Positions 1 to 6,094 of a DNA stretch of 14,555 nucleotides are shown one piece after another. Position 1 is the stretch's first letter. Every line of letters begins with the position of its first letter. Source of the DNA: Saccharothrix sp. NRRL B-16314 (GTDB lineage Bacteria > Actinomycetota > Actinomycetes > Mycobacteriales > Pseudonocardiaceae); contig NZ_JNXC01000058.1 of the NCBI RefSeq assembly GCF_000716595.1, positions 1 to 14,555 on the forward strand, read 5' to 3'. The notes under the pieces are model-generated. The model worked only from the letters and a program-made list of their open reading frames with translations, had not been told where the DNA came from and made no database searches. The translations under genes were made by a program, and so were the position numbers.

Positions 1-98
1 TGCGCGGCGTCCTCCACCGACTTCAGGCGCTGCCTGGTCGCCTGCAGCTCGGTCGTGACCCGCTTGAGGTACGTGAGCACCTTGTCGTCGTCGGTCAT
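1..98 (-). CDS. Type I PKS subunit, N-terminal docking helix (partial, runs off left edge)
   Basis: The minus strand from the ATG at 98-96 reads MTDDDKVLTYLKRVTTEL followed by QATRQRLKSVEDAA and then leaves the window. This pattern (acidic start, YLKRVT, then QxTRxRLxxVE) is the well-known N-terminal coiled-coil docking domain that precedes the first KS of many actinomycete type I PKS subunits and binds the C-terminal docking domain of the upstream subunit. Only 32 codons are visible, so the KS itself is not seen. A G-rich stretch lies about 11 bases before the ATG, but no strong Shine-Dalgarno is present. Because the subunit carries a docking helix, it should receive a chain from another PKS protein rather than start the assembly line. 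The main doubt is only how many modules follow. Confidence 0.85.
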   Translation of the reverse strand, partial: MTDDDKVLTYLKRVTTELQATRQRLKSVEDAA

Positions 99-314
99 GG
101 ATCACCGCACCCCCGCCGAAATGTCACCGCAACCGATGTTGAAACGTGGTGGACGTCCGAATTGTCGGATGTGGCCGGACCGGGGTCGACGCCATCGGCG
201 CGCGCTTTTCGCGAGTGACCAAATAGGACCACTCCCCCAGGCCAGTCTAGACAATCACGGACCGGTGCCGCCAGCCCTCGATCATGGCGATCACCCTTGA
301 TTGCAGATCATGTT

Positions 315-334
315 CGTACGCCGGTCGGCGCACG
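315..334. promoter_or_regulatory. Imperfect palindrome, candidate operator
   Basis: The 20 bases CGTACGCCGGTCGGCGCACG match their own reverse complement at 16 of 20 positions, with the core CGCCG-GT-CGGCG. The core resembles the CGCCGGCG palindrome reported for the regulator LmbU, with a two-base spacer, and a LmbU-like gene lies just downstream. It also shares CGGTCGGCG with the hairpin at 5682-5710. GC-rich palindromes arise easily by chance, so this is only a candidate. Confidence 0.3.
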
Positions 335-560
335 ATTTGCGTCGCTGTCCGCCGACATTACTGCGCCATCCGGCCTACAGTTGCCCATGTGTCGTATGAT
401 CGTTAAACTTCGCCGTTGTACCGGGGGTTCGAGACAGCAAATGGGGGATTCCGGACTTCTGCCGAGGGCAGGTGGTCCGGGCCGCGCAGACCTGTCAACA
501 GGCTCCGGGACCGGAAAGATCGAACGGACCGACGTCAACGCAGAGAACCTCCCGTGACGC

Positions 561-567
561 AAGGAGG
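561..567 (+). promoter_or_regulatory. Strong ribosome binding site fixing a TTG start
   Basis: AAGGAGG at 561-567 is a near-perfect Shine-Dalgarno five bases before the TTG at 573. It is the strongest ribosome binding site seen in the window and decides the start of the LmbU-like gene, which has no suitably placed ATG. Confidence 0.85.
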
Positions 568-572
568 ATCGA

Positions 573-1157
573 TTGCAGCATACCGTGGAAACGATCCCTC
601 GGATGAGGGTCCCACCCGAATGGATCCGTGAGCGGGCCACCGTCAGTCCCGTGGCCTGGCAGCCGAAGGTCGATCTCGATTGCGCGGACTGGATAATGCA
701 CGGCAAACGCCTCGGCTCCATCGGCCGGGGAATTGCCTGGTGGATCGGTGACTGGGTGAACTACGGAAACGCGAAGTTCGGCGAGAAGTATTCGCGGGCC
801 GCCCAGATCACCGGGTACGACGTGCAGACCCTGATGAACATGGCCTACGTGGCCTCCCGGTTCGACCCCGCCCGCAGGCGGGTGCCGTTGTCCTGGAGCC
901 ACCACGCCGAGGTGTCCTCGCTCGAGGTCACCGACCAGGACGCGCTGCTGGCCTACGCCGAGCAGACGAACTTATCCGTCCGCGGCCTGCGCGACGAGCT
1001 CAGGGCGCGGGGCCTGAAACCCGACAACCGCAAGAAGAAGAACAGCGACAACGCCGAAGGAAAACCACCGTCGGACGGGGCGAAGGACCGAGTGGTCTGC
1101 CCGAACTGCGGGTGCCGACTGGGGACCGACGAGGGGACGGACACGGCGGCGAGCTGA
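573..1157 (+). CDS. LmbU/NovE-like pathway-specific transcriptional regulator
   Basis: This 194-residue protein resembles the LmbU family (LmbU of lincomycin, NovE of novobiocin), DNA-binding cluster activators. The diagnostic stretch GRGIAWWIGDWVNYG lies at about residues 51-65. It is followed by a helix-turn-helix-like segment (SRAAQITGYDVQTLMNMAYV, about 74-93) and the motif SWSHHAEV, all typical of the family as I recall it. The TTG start is chosen from the strong ribosome binding site at 561-567. A Lys-rich linker near residues 150-155 leads to a C-terminal CPNCGC motif (Cys176, Cys179, Cys181), which could bind metal and may not be universal in the family. Codon 134 (972-974) is TTA, so translation may depend on the bldA tRNA. 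The gene stands alone, convergent with the methoxymalonyl operon. Family assignment is by recognition, and the targets are unknown. Confidence 0.75.
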   Translation: MQHTVETIPRMRVPPEWIRERATVSPVAWQPKVDLDCADWIMHGKRLGSIGRGIAWWIGDWVNYGNAKFGEKYSRAAQITGYDVQTLMNMAYVASRFDPARRRVPLSWSHHAEVSSLEVTDQDALLAYAEQTNLSVRGLRDELRARGLKPDNRKKKNSDNAEGKPPSDGAKDRVVCPNCGCRLGTDEGTDTAAS

Positions 1158-1177
1158 CAGCCTGGTGCACTGCGCGG

Positions 1178-1280
1178 TCGGGCACGGGCCGGCCTGGGGG
1201 GACCACGAAGCGCGGGGTCCGGTCGAACGACATCGGTGTCACTGCTTGTCGAACACCTCCCAGGTCGAGCCCGTGCCCGA
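1178..1280. terminator. Long nested inverted repeat between convergent genes, possible bidirectional terminator
   Basis: TCGGGCACGGG at 1178-1188 is the exact reverse complement of CCCGTGCCCGA at 1270-1280. Inside it, CCTGGG (1193-1198) pairs with CCCAGG (1259-1264). A smaller GGACC/GGTCC pair lies near the inner left side. The structure sits in the 176-base gap between the convergent ends of the LmbU-like gene and fkbH, where a shared terminator is expected. The 81-base loop is long and no T-run follows, so function is uncertain. Nothing else recognisable was seen in 1158-1333. Confidence 0.3.
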
Positions 1281-1333
1281 GCACCGGCGGGCGCACGTCG
1301 AAGCAGGCTCCGCCTCTGCGGACGTCGCAGGCG

Positions 1334-2437
1334 TCATCGACCTGCGGTGAGGTTCTCGGTGAGCTCCACCGGGCGCAGGTCGGGCGCGTGCACCTGCATC
1401 GTCGTGGCCAACTCCTGGAACACAGACTCCTGGTGCAGGCGGTTCACCCCGTCGTCCGGTGCCGGCAGGGCGGCGAGGCAGGAGCAGTCGTCGTCGGTGA
1501 AGTCGGCGAACCGGTACGTCACGTCCATGACGCGGTTGCGGTCCGTGGGACGGAAATCGGCGACCAGGTGCACGCCGCTGCGCGCGGCCTCGTTGCGCAG
1601 CCAGCTGAGGATGGCCGCGCCGGCGCCGAGCGAGACGACCCGGCAGGACGTGGCCAGCAGCTTCACGTGCCAGACGTCCGGGTACCGGTCCAGCACGACC
1701 ACGCCGACCGCGCCGTACGGGCCGAACCGGTCGGTGATCGTGACGGTGAGGACTTCGTGCGCCGGGTCGGCGATGAGCCGCCGCAGGGTCTCCTCGGCGT
1801 AGTACACGCCGGTGGTGTTCATCTGCGTGGTGCGCATGGTCAGCTCTTCGACCCGGCCGAGTTCGACCTCGGTCGCCCGCCCGATCGTCATCACCAGGCC
1901 CAACGACCGCAGGAAGTTCTGGTCCGAACCGCGGTAGGCGGCGCGCTCGGCGTCGCGGTGGAACCCCGCTTGGTACATCTGCCGGCGCCGGCGCGAATCG
2001 GTGGTGACGGTCCTCGGCGTGAACTCCGCGAGGTCCGGCAACGAGGACGCCTGCTCGGCCGGGTAGCACCGCACGTCCGGCAGGCTGTACTCGACTTCGG
2101 CGCGCTCCTGCGGCTGGTCGTCGATGAAGGCCATCGCGCCGTGGGCGAACGACAGCTCGTCGGCCAGCTCCCGGATGGATTCCGATTTCGGCCCCCAGCC
2201 GACCTTCGGCAGCACGAAGTACTCGGCGACGCCCAGCTCCTCCAACCGGCGCAGCGCGAGGTCGGCGTCGTTGCGGCTGGCCACCGACTGGAGGATGCCC
2301 CGCGCGTCGAGGGTCTTGACGACCTCGACGAGGTCGGCGAACAGGGTCACCGCCGGGTCCTCCATGAGGGTTCCCCGCCACAGCGTGTTGTCGAGGTCCC
2401 AGACCAGGCACTTGACGTGTTCCGCTCTCGAACTCAC
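1334..2437 (-). CDS. fkbH: FkbH-like HAD-family glyceryl-ACP synthase
   Basis: FkbH-family enzymes take a three-carbon glycolytic intermediate (1,3-bisphosphoglycerate), remove a phosphate and load the glyceryl unit on a dedicated ACP, the first step toward methoxymalonyl-ACP. The 367-residue protein opens with the HAD motif WDLDNTLW (Asp14 and Asp16 as the catalytic pair) and has the family's GWGPKSESI and AFIDDQPQERAEV motifs. A C-terminal GNAT-like part contains ELTMRTTQMNTTG and the Cys-containing ATSCRVVS. The length fits the family. The start is GTG at 2437, with GAGGAG about ten bases upstream and 22 bases after the fkbI stop, so it is the last gene of the operon. A tetronate-type glycerate role is possible for FkbH alone, but the four neighbours make methoxymalonyl-ACP the clear choice. 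Confidence 0.93.
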   Translation of the reverse strand: MSSRAEHVKCLVWDLDNTLWRGTLMEDPAVTLFADLVEVVKTLDARGILQSVASRNDADLALRRLEELGVAEYFVLPKVGWGPKSESIRELADELSFAHGAMAFIDDQPQERAEVEYSLPDVRCYPAEQASSLPDLAEFTPRTVTTDSRRRRQMYQAGFHRDAERAAYRGSDQNFLRSLGLVMTIGRATEVELGRVEELTMRTTQMNTTGVYYAEETLRRLIADPAHEVLTVTITDRFGPYGAVGVVVLDRYPDVWHVKLLATSCRVVSLGAGAAILSWLRNEAARSGVHLVADFRPTDRNRVMDVTYRFADFTDDDCSCLAALPAPDDGVNRLHQESVFQELATTMQVHAPDLRPVELTENLTAGR

Positions 2438-2459
2438 CGGTGCTCGCTCCTCAGAACCG

Positions 2460-3569
2460 TCAGGACCAGGTGGACAGGGCGTGCTCGGCCAGCACCAGCT
2501 GGCAGGTCTCGTTGGTGCCCTCGATGATCTCCATCAGCTTGGCGTCGCGGAACGCGCGGGCGACCGGCCCGCTGTCCTCGGCGCCCCGCGAGGCGAGGAT
2601 CTGCACCGCCGCCGCGCTCCCGGCTGCGGCGTTGCGGGCGCTGACGTACTTGGCCAGCACCGCGGCCATCACCACGTCGGGGTGGTTGGCGTCCCAGCGG
2701 TCGGCGGCGTGCTCGCACGCCTGGGTGGCGTGCCGCTCGGCCACGTGCAGGTCCGCGATCAGCCGGGCGACCAGCTGGTGCTCACCGATCGGTTTGCCGC
2801 CCTGCTCGCGCTTGCGGGCGTGTGCCGCCGACGCACGCAGGCAGGCGCGGAGGATGCCGACGCACCCCCAGGCGACCGACATCCGGCCGTACGACAGGGC
2901 CGTGGTGACCAACAGCGACATCCACGGCCCGCCACCGCCCAGCACGTTGCCGTAGGGGACGCGGACGCCGTCGAACTCGACGTGCGCGTGGCCGGCGGCG
3001 CGACACCCCAACGGCGTCGGGACGGGCTGGACGCGCACGCTGCGGGCGGCGGTGGGGACGACGACGGCGGCGGCGCCCTCCTCGAACCGGCCGAACACGA
3101 CGATGAAGTCTGCGTACTGGGCCGCGGTGACCCACCGCTTCGCGCCGGTGACGACCACCTCGTCGCCCGAGCGCGTGATCCGGGTGGCGATGCCGGACAG
3201 GTCGCTGCCCGCGTCCTCCTCGGTCATCGCGACGGCGGCGAGCCGACCGGCGGTCAAGCCGGGCAGGAATTCGCCCTGCTGGTCCGCGCTGCCGAGCCGT
3301 TGGATCGCCCAGGCGGCCATGCCCTGCGAGGTCATCACGCTGCGCGTCGAGCTGCACAGGGCGCCGACCATCGCGGTGAACTCGCCGCTCGCGCGGCTGT
3401 CGAGCCCGAGACCGCCGTGCTCGGCGGGCACCTGCGCGCACAGCAGACCGCGGCGGCCCAAGTCGCGCAGCAGCTCGACGGGCACCGCCCCGGCGGCGTC
3501 CCACGAGTCCGCCTGGTCGGCGACGGCGGCCCGGACGTGCTCGCGCCCGGCCTCGATCGGCTCAGGCAT
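2460..3569 (-). CDS. fkbI: FkbI-like acyl-CoA dehydrogenase family enzyme (methoxymalonyl-ACP pathway)
   Basis: This 369-residue protein is a complete acyl-CoA dehydrogenase fold. It has the flavin-binding segment MTEEDAGSDLSG in the middle domain, the GAKRWVTAA segment, and the C-terminal IIEGTNE, where Glu350 aligns with the usual catalytic base position. In methoxymalonyl-ACP biosynthesis the FkbI homologue acts on an ACP-bound substrate during oxidation of the glyceryl unit toward hydroxymalonyl-ACP. The ATG at 3569 overlaps the end of the upstream ACP gene by eight bases, and GGGGAG lies about ten bases before it. Translational coupling with fkbJ is therefore likely. Function is assigned mainly from its operon, since the fold alone could be a general dehydrogenase. 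Confidence 0.92.
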   Translation of the reverse strand: MPEPIEAGREHVRAAVADQADSWDAAGAVPVELLRDLGRRGLLCAQVPAEHGGLGLDSRASGEFTAMVGALCSSTRSVMTSQGMAAWAIQRLGSADQQGEFLPGLTAGRLAAVAMTEEDAGSDLSGIATRITRSGDEVVVTGAKRWVTAAQYADFIVVFGRFEEGAAAVVVPTAARSVRVQPVPTPLGCRAAGHAHVEFDGVRVPYGNVLGGGGPWMSLLVTTALSYGRMSVAWGCVGILRACLRASAAHARKREQGGKPIGEHQLVARLIADLHVAERHATQACEHAADRWDANHPDVVMAAVLAKYVSARNAAAGSAAAVQILASRGAEDSGPVARAFRDAKLMEIIEGTNETCQLVLAEHALSTWS

Positions 3570-3858
3570 CGCCCGCGTTCTCCCCGTCGCCGCGGAGCCG
3601 GGCGACGAGGGCGACCATGTCGTCGACGGTGCGGAAGTTCCGCATCTTCAGGTCACCGCCGACCACGGCGATGCCGAAGGTCGACTCCAGGAAGACGACG
3701 ATCTCCATGGCGACCATGGAGGTCAGCAGCCCGGAGTCGGCGAGGTCCTCGTCGTGGGCCACCGGGGCTTTCGCCTTGGCCTCGAGATAGGCGGTGATCT
3801 TCCCCGCCACCACGTCGGAGTCCACCGGGTCGCGGTCGATGACGTTGTCCGTTGTCAC
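3562..3858 (-). CDS. fkbJ: Discrete acyl carrier protein for methoxymalonyl-ACP
   Basis: This 98-residue protein has the carrier-protein signature DSGLLTSMVAMEI, with Ser47 as the expected phosphopantetheine attachment site. It would carry the glyceryl, hydroxymalonyl and finally methoxymalonyl unit through the operon's enzymes and present it to a PKS acyltransferase. Its GTG start at 3858 overlaps the stop of fkbK as GTGA, and its 3' end overlaps fkbI, so it is coupled on both sides. The Ser context (LLTSM rather than GxDSL) is what is seen in FkbJ-type carriers and differs from the second discrete ACP at 5816. That supports separate duties for the two carriers. Confidence 0.92.
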   Translation of the reverse strand: MTTDNVIDRDPVDSDVVAGKITAYLEAKAKAPVAHDEDLADSGLLTSMVAMEIVVFLESTFGIAVVGGDLKMRNFRTVDDMVALVARLRGDGENAGDA

Positions 3859-4706
3859 GTGGTCGTCCCATCGTATTCGTAGAATCCGGCGCCGGACTTG
3901 CGTCCGAGCCTGCCCGCGCCGACCAGGTCGAGCAGGTGGTCGCAGGGCCGGTAGCCGTCGTCGCCCAGCCGCTCGCTCATCGCCACCAGCGAGTCGGCCA
4001 GGTTGTCCAGGCCGATCAGGTCGGCGGTGCGCAGCGGGCCGGTCGGGTGGCCGAGGCAGCCGGCCATCAGCGCGTCGACCTGCTCGGCGCTGGCCACGCC
4101 CTCGCCGACCAGCCGCGCCGCCGTGTTGATCATCGGGTGCAGCAGCCTGCTGGTGACGAAGCCCGGCGAGTCGTGCACGACGATCCCGCGGCGGCCCAGC
4201 CGGTCCAGCAGCGCCTGGACCGACTCCATCGTCCGATCACCGGTGCGCGGGCCGCGGACCACCTCGACCATCTTGATCAGGTACGAGGGGTTCATGAAGT
4301 GGATGCCGACGAGGTCGTCGGGGCGTTCCACGGACGCGGCCAGCTCGTCGATCGGGATGCCGGAGGTGTTGGAGATCAGCACCGTGCCCGGTGCGACGAG
4401 GCCGGAGACCTCGCGCAGGATCTTGTCCTTCTGCTCGGCGTGCTCGGTGACGGCCTCCACGACCGCGAGCGAACCGGCGCTGTCGGCGACCGACGTGGTC
4501 GTCGTCAGCTCGCCGGCGGCCACCCCGTCGGGTGTGGCGCCGAGCAGCTGGGCGTGCCGGAGCTGCCGGTCCACCGAGGCGCGGGCGGCTTCCAGCACCG
4601 CCGGGTCGATGTCGACCAGCGTCACGGGCAGGCCGTGGCCGAGCGCGAGCGCGGTGATGCCGGTGCCCATCACCCCGGCGCCGAGGACCGTTAGTCGAGG
4701 TGTCAT
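3855..4706 (-). CDS. fkbK: FkbK-like 3-hydroxyacyl-CoA dehydrogenase family enzyme
   Basis: This 283-residue protein has an N-terminal NAD-binding motif GAGVMG (residues 9-14). It also has the central ISNTSGIPI and HFMNP (His136) segments and the C-terminal GLDNLADSL and GRKSGAGFYEY segments of the 3-hydroxyacyl-CoA dehydrogenase family. In this setting it oxidises the hydroxyl of the glyceryl-ACP intermediate during formation of hydroxymalonyl-ACP. The ATG at 4706 is preferred: it follows the fkbG stop by five bases, and a purine-rich AGAGGTAG lies upstream inside the end of fkbG. The stop overlaps the fkbJ start. A role in beta-oxidation is unlikely because the gene sits inside the five-gene set. 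Confidence 0.93.
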   Translation of the reverse strand: MTPRLTVLGAGVMGTGITALALGHGLPVTLVDIDPAVLEAARASVDRQLRHAQLLGATPDGVAAGELTTTTSVADSAGSLAVVEAVTEHAEQKDKILREVSGLVAPGTVLISNTSGIPIDELAASVERPDDLVGIHFMNPSYLIKMVEVVRGPRTGDRTMESVQALLDRLGRRGIVVHDSPGFVTSRLLHPMINTAARLVGEGVASAEQVDALMAGCLGHPTGPLRTADLIGLDNLADSLVAMSERLGDDGYRPCDHLLDLVGAGRLGRKSGAGFYEYDGTTT

Positions 4707-4711
4707 CCGCC

Positions 4712-5374
4712 CTACCTCTTCCTCGCCAGGGTGACGCCGTCCGCCATCGGCAGGACGGCGATGTCCACGCGGTCGTCGTCGCGCAGGGACTCGTTGAGCT
4801 CGTGGACCGCCGCGGTGTCGGCGTCCTGGGCCGTCGGGTCGGCGACGCGCCCGAACAGCAGCGTGTTGTCGATGACGGCCAGCCCGCCCGGTCGCAGGAG
4901 CCGCAGCACGCCTTCGTAGTAGTCGCGGTAGCCGGCCTTGTCGGCGTCGATGAACGCCATGTCCACCGAGCCGGGGCCGAGTTCGGCGAGCAGGTCGGCG
5001 AGCACGGCCCGCCCGTCGCCCGTGCGGAAGTCGATCCGGTCGGCGACGTCGGCGCGCTTCCAGTGCTCCACGGCGATGCTCGACCACCGCGCCGTGATGT
5101 CGCAGGTGATCAGCGTGCCGTCCGGCGGGAGCGCGCGGGCCATGCAGAGGGCGGCGTACCCGGTGAACGTCCCGACCTCGACGATCCGGCGGGTGCCCGA
5201 CAGGGCCGCCAGCAGTGCCAGCAGCTGCCCCTCCTCGGGCATCACCAGGTACTTCAGGCCACCGGGCAGTTCCGCGGTGGTCTCCCTGAGCTCGCGCAGC
5301 ACGGCGTCCTCGCGCAGGGACACCCGCCGCACGTACGCCATGAGGTCGTCGGAGACGAGGAGCTGATCGGCCAT
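4712..5374 (-). CDS. fkbG: FkbG-like SAM-dependent O-methyltransferase
   Basis: This caffeoyl-CoA-O-methyltransferase-type enzyme would methylate hydroxymalonyl-ACP to methoxymalonyl-ACP. Visible motifs are VEVGTFTGY (66-74, SAM binding), FIDADK (Asp143 in the metal site) and VIDN (Asp169 and Asn170, metal site). The open frame extends upstream to 5506. The added 44 residues are low-complexity and unlike the family, whereas the ATG at 5374 gives MADQLLVSDDLMAYV and a typical length of 220 residues, so that start is chosen. A clear ribosome binding site is missing before it. It is the first gene of the minus-strand operon, and its promoter must lie in 5375-5700. Confidence 0.9.
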   Translation of the reverse strand: MADQLLVSDDLMAYVRRVSLREDAVLRELRETTAELPGGLKYLVMPEEGQLLALLAALSGTRRIVEVGTFTGYAALCMARALPPDGTLITCDITARWSSIAVEHWKRADVADRIDFRTGDGRAVLADLLAELGPGSVDMAFIDADKAGYRDYYEGVLRLLRPGGLAVIDNTLLFGRVADPTAQDADTAAVHELNESLRDDDRVDIAVLPMADGVTLARKR

Positions 5375-5554
5375 CGGCGCCCCGGGTTGCCCGGCGCGTT
5401 CCGCCAGGCGTCCCGAGCCCCCTTCCTGGGAATTCGGTCCGGACTTTGTGGACTGTCGGTGAACGGGTCGCTCGGCCGGTTTCCGGCAGCGCGCGTCGGT
5501 GGCCACCGGCTTCAGGAAAGGCCGCGGCGCGTGGTGATCGCCAGTTTATGGACG

Positions 5555-5570
5555 GGCCGGCGATCCGGCC
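5555..5570. promoter_or_regulatory. Inverted repeat, candidate operator
   Basis: GGCCGG and CCGGCC are perfect six-base arms around the spacer CGAT. The arm-and-four-base-spacer design matches the palindrome 13 bases downstream, which suggests a shared type of binding site, although the arm sequences differ. Confidence 0.3.
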
Positions 5571-5582
5571 AGTGCCGCGCGA

Positions 5583-5618
5583 ATCTCCCGTCGTCGGGAG
5601 ATCTCCCGCCGACGGGAC
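5583..5618. promoter_or_regulatory. Tandem 18-base repeats, each a palindrome; candidate operator
   Basis: ATCTCCCGTCGTCGGGAG (5583-5600) is followed at once by ATCTCCCGCCGACGGGAC (5601-5618), which matches at 15 of 18 positions. The first unit plus the next two bases forms ATCTCCCG-TCGT-CGGGAGAT, eight-base perfect arms. The second unit has five-base arms TCCCG/CGGGA around CCGA. A further partial copy, CCGACGGGAT, lies at 5633-5642. Tandem palindromes 28 bases upstream of a possible -35 look like a binding site for a dimeric regulator. Confidence 0.5.
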
Positions 5619-5645
5619 GTCGCCCGGGGCGGCCGACGGGATTTG

Positions 5646-5674
5646 TTTACGGCGGTCACGGCCGGCGCTACAGT
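5646..5674 (+). promoter_or_regulatory. Possible promoter of the starter-unit operon
   Basis: TTTACG (5646-5651) and TACAGT (5669-5674) each match four of six positions of the -35 and -10 consensus and are 17 bases apart. This would start transcription near 5681, at the left arm of the hairpin at 5682-5710, leaving a leader of about 135 bases before the ACP gene. The match is moderate, and many actinomycete promoters do not follow this consensus. Confidence 0.35.
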
Positions 5675-5681
5675 GGCCTGA

Positions 5682-5710
5682 CGGTCGGCGGAAATGGGGT
5701 CCGCCGACCG
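5682..5710 (+). promoter_or_regulatory. Perfect 11-base-pair hairpin in the leader of the starter-unit operon
   Basis: CGGTCGGCGGA (5682-5692) and TCCGCCGACCG (5700-5710) are perfect reverse complements around a seven-base loop, AATGGGG. No T-run follows, so a simple terminator is unlikely. It may act as an RNA element at the 5' end of the message, or as a DNA palindrome read by a regulator. Confidence 0.5.
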
Positions 5711-5749
5711 AATGCGTTCGGTCGCGACTCGGGCAGTCCGAGCGTATTC
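5710..5749 (+). promoter_or_regulatory. Second leader stem-loop
   Basis: GAATGCG (5710-5716) can pair with CGTATTC (5743-5749) with one G-U pair, and CTCGG (5728-5732) pairs with CCGAG (5738-5742) inside it, leaving a bulge at 5717-5727. A third small stem, TTCCT/AGGAA, lies at 5774-5790 just before the ACP ribosome binding site. The first base is shared with the previous hairpin, so the stems could stack or compete. This is a paper folding only. Confidence 0.35.
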
Positions 5750-5815
5750 CGGCGAATTCGGACAGGCTGACGCTTCCTCCTGAACAGGAAACTCGACGGC
5801 AAAGGTCCATCACTG

Positions 5816-6094
5816 ATGAATTTGATTACTGTTGAAGAAGTCGAAGCGCTCATCAAGCGGGAGATGCGCGGCAAGCGCACCAAGGACGTCGTCATCGACG
5901 ACACCGCCGTGCTGCGCGACCTGGGCCTGTCGAGCCTCCAGGTCGCGGAGATCATCTTCAGCCTCGAAGAGACCCACGGGGTGGAGTTCGACCCCGAGCA
6001 GGCGGCCAACGCCCGGACCCTCGGCGACCTGATCGCGCTGGGCAACGCCGCTTTGTCCGAAAAGGACAAAGTAGCCGACGGGACGGCGCGGTGA
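5816..6094 (+). CDS. Discrete acyl carrier protein (starter-unit ACP, JamC-like role)
   Basis: This 92-residue protein has the carrier-protein motif DLGLSSLQ, where Ser40 is the expected phosphopantetheine site. It is the first gene of the starter-unit operon. The ATG at 5816 follows AAAGG at 5801-5805, which is a weak ribosome binding site, and the gene ends in a GTGA overlap with the desaturase. Directly coupled desaturase and ligase genes suggest that the ligase loads a free acid on this carrier and that the desaturase acts on the ACP-bound chain. This is the known logic of the JamABC group. It might instead be a general carrier for the whole operon, handing the chain to the loading ACP of the PKS at 13049. 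Confidence 0.9.
   Translation: MNLITVEEVEALIKREMRGKRTKDVVIDDTAVLRDLGLSSLQVAEIIFSLEETHGVEFDPEQAANARTLGDLIALGNAALSEKDKVADGTAR

Larger units (their letters stand above)
99..572. promoter_or_regulatory. Divergent intergenic control region (PKS / LmbU-like regulator)
   Basis: This 474-base stretch separates the minus-strand PKS start from the plus-strand regulator. Short ORFs can be read on both strands, but none has a convincing ribosome binding site or recognisable protein. It is less GC-rich than the genes. TATGAT at 395-400 is a good -10 hexamer for a plus-strand promoter, but no good -35 lies 16-18 bases upstream, so that promoter is weakly supported. An imperfect palindrome at 315-334 is listed separately. 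Its likely job is to drive both flanking genes. Confidence 0.55.
5375..5815. promoter_or_regulatory. Divergent control region between methoxymalonyl operon and starter-unit operon
   Basis: This 441-base stretch separates two divergent operons. I see no credible gene in it; the open frames are read through repeats and lack ribosome binding sites. It holds palindromes at 5555-5570 and 5583-5617, a possible plus-strand promoter at 5646-5674, and hairpins at 5682-5790, each listed below. The minus-strand promoter for fkbG could not be placed with confidence. Both extender supply and starter supply can be controlled from this one region. Confidence 0.7.

Noticed and set aside
280..312. Direct repeat GATCATG at 280-286 and 306-312
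   Set aside because: Two seven-base copies only, no palindrome or promoter spacing around them. Chance is enough to explain it.
308..721. A 137-residue minus-strand open frame in the first control region
   Set aside because: It overlaps the start of the well-supported regulator gene, and shows no motif or ribosome binding site.
1112..2527. A 471-residue plus-strand open frame
   Set aside because: It lies opposite fkbH, is rich in Arg, Gly, Val and His as expected from the reverse strand of GC-rich genes, and matches no family.
5375..5506. A longer start for fkbG
   Set aside because: The extra 44 residues are low-complexity and unlike the family. ATG at 5374 gives the usual length of about 220 residues.
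5446..5835. A 129-residue open frame in the second control region
   Set aside because: It runs through the palindromes and hairpins, has no ribosome binding site or known motif, and overlaps the real ACP start.
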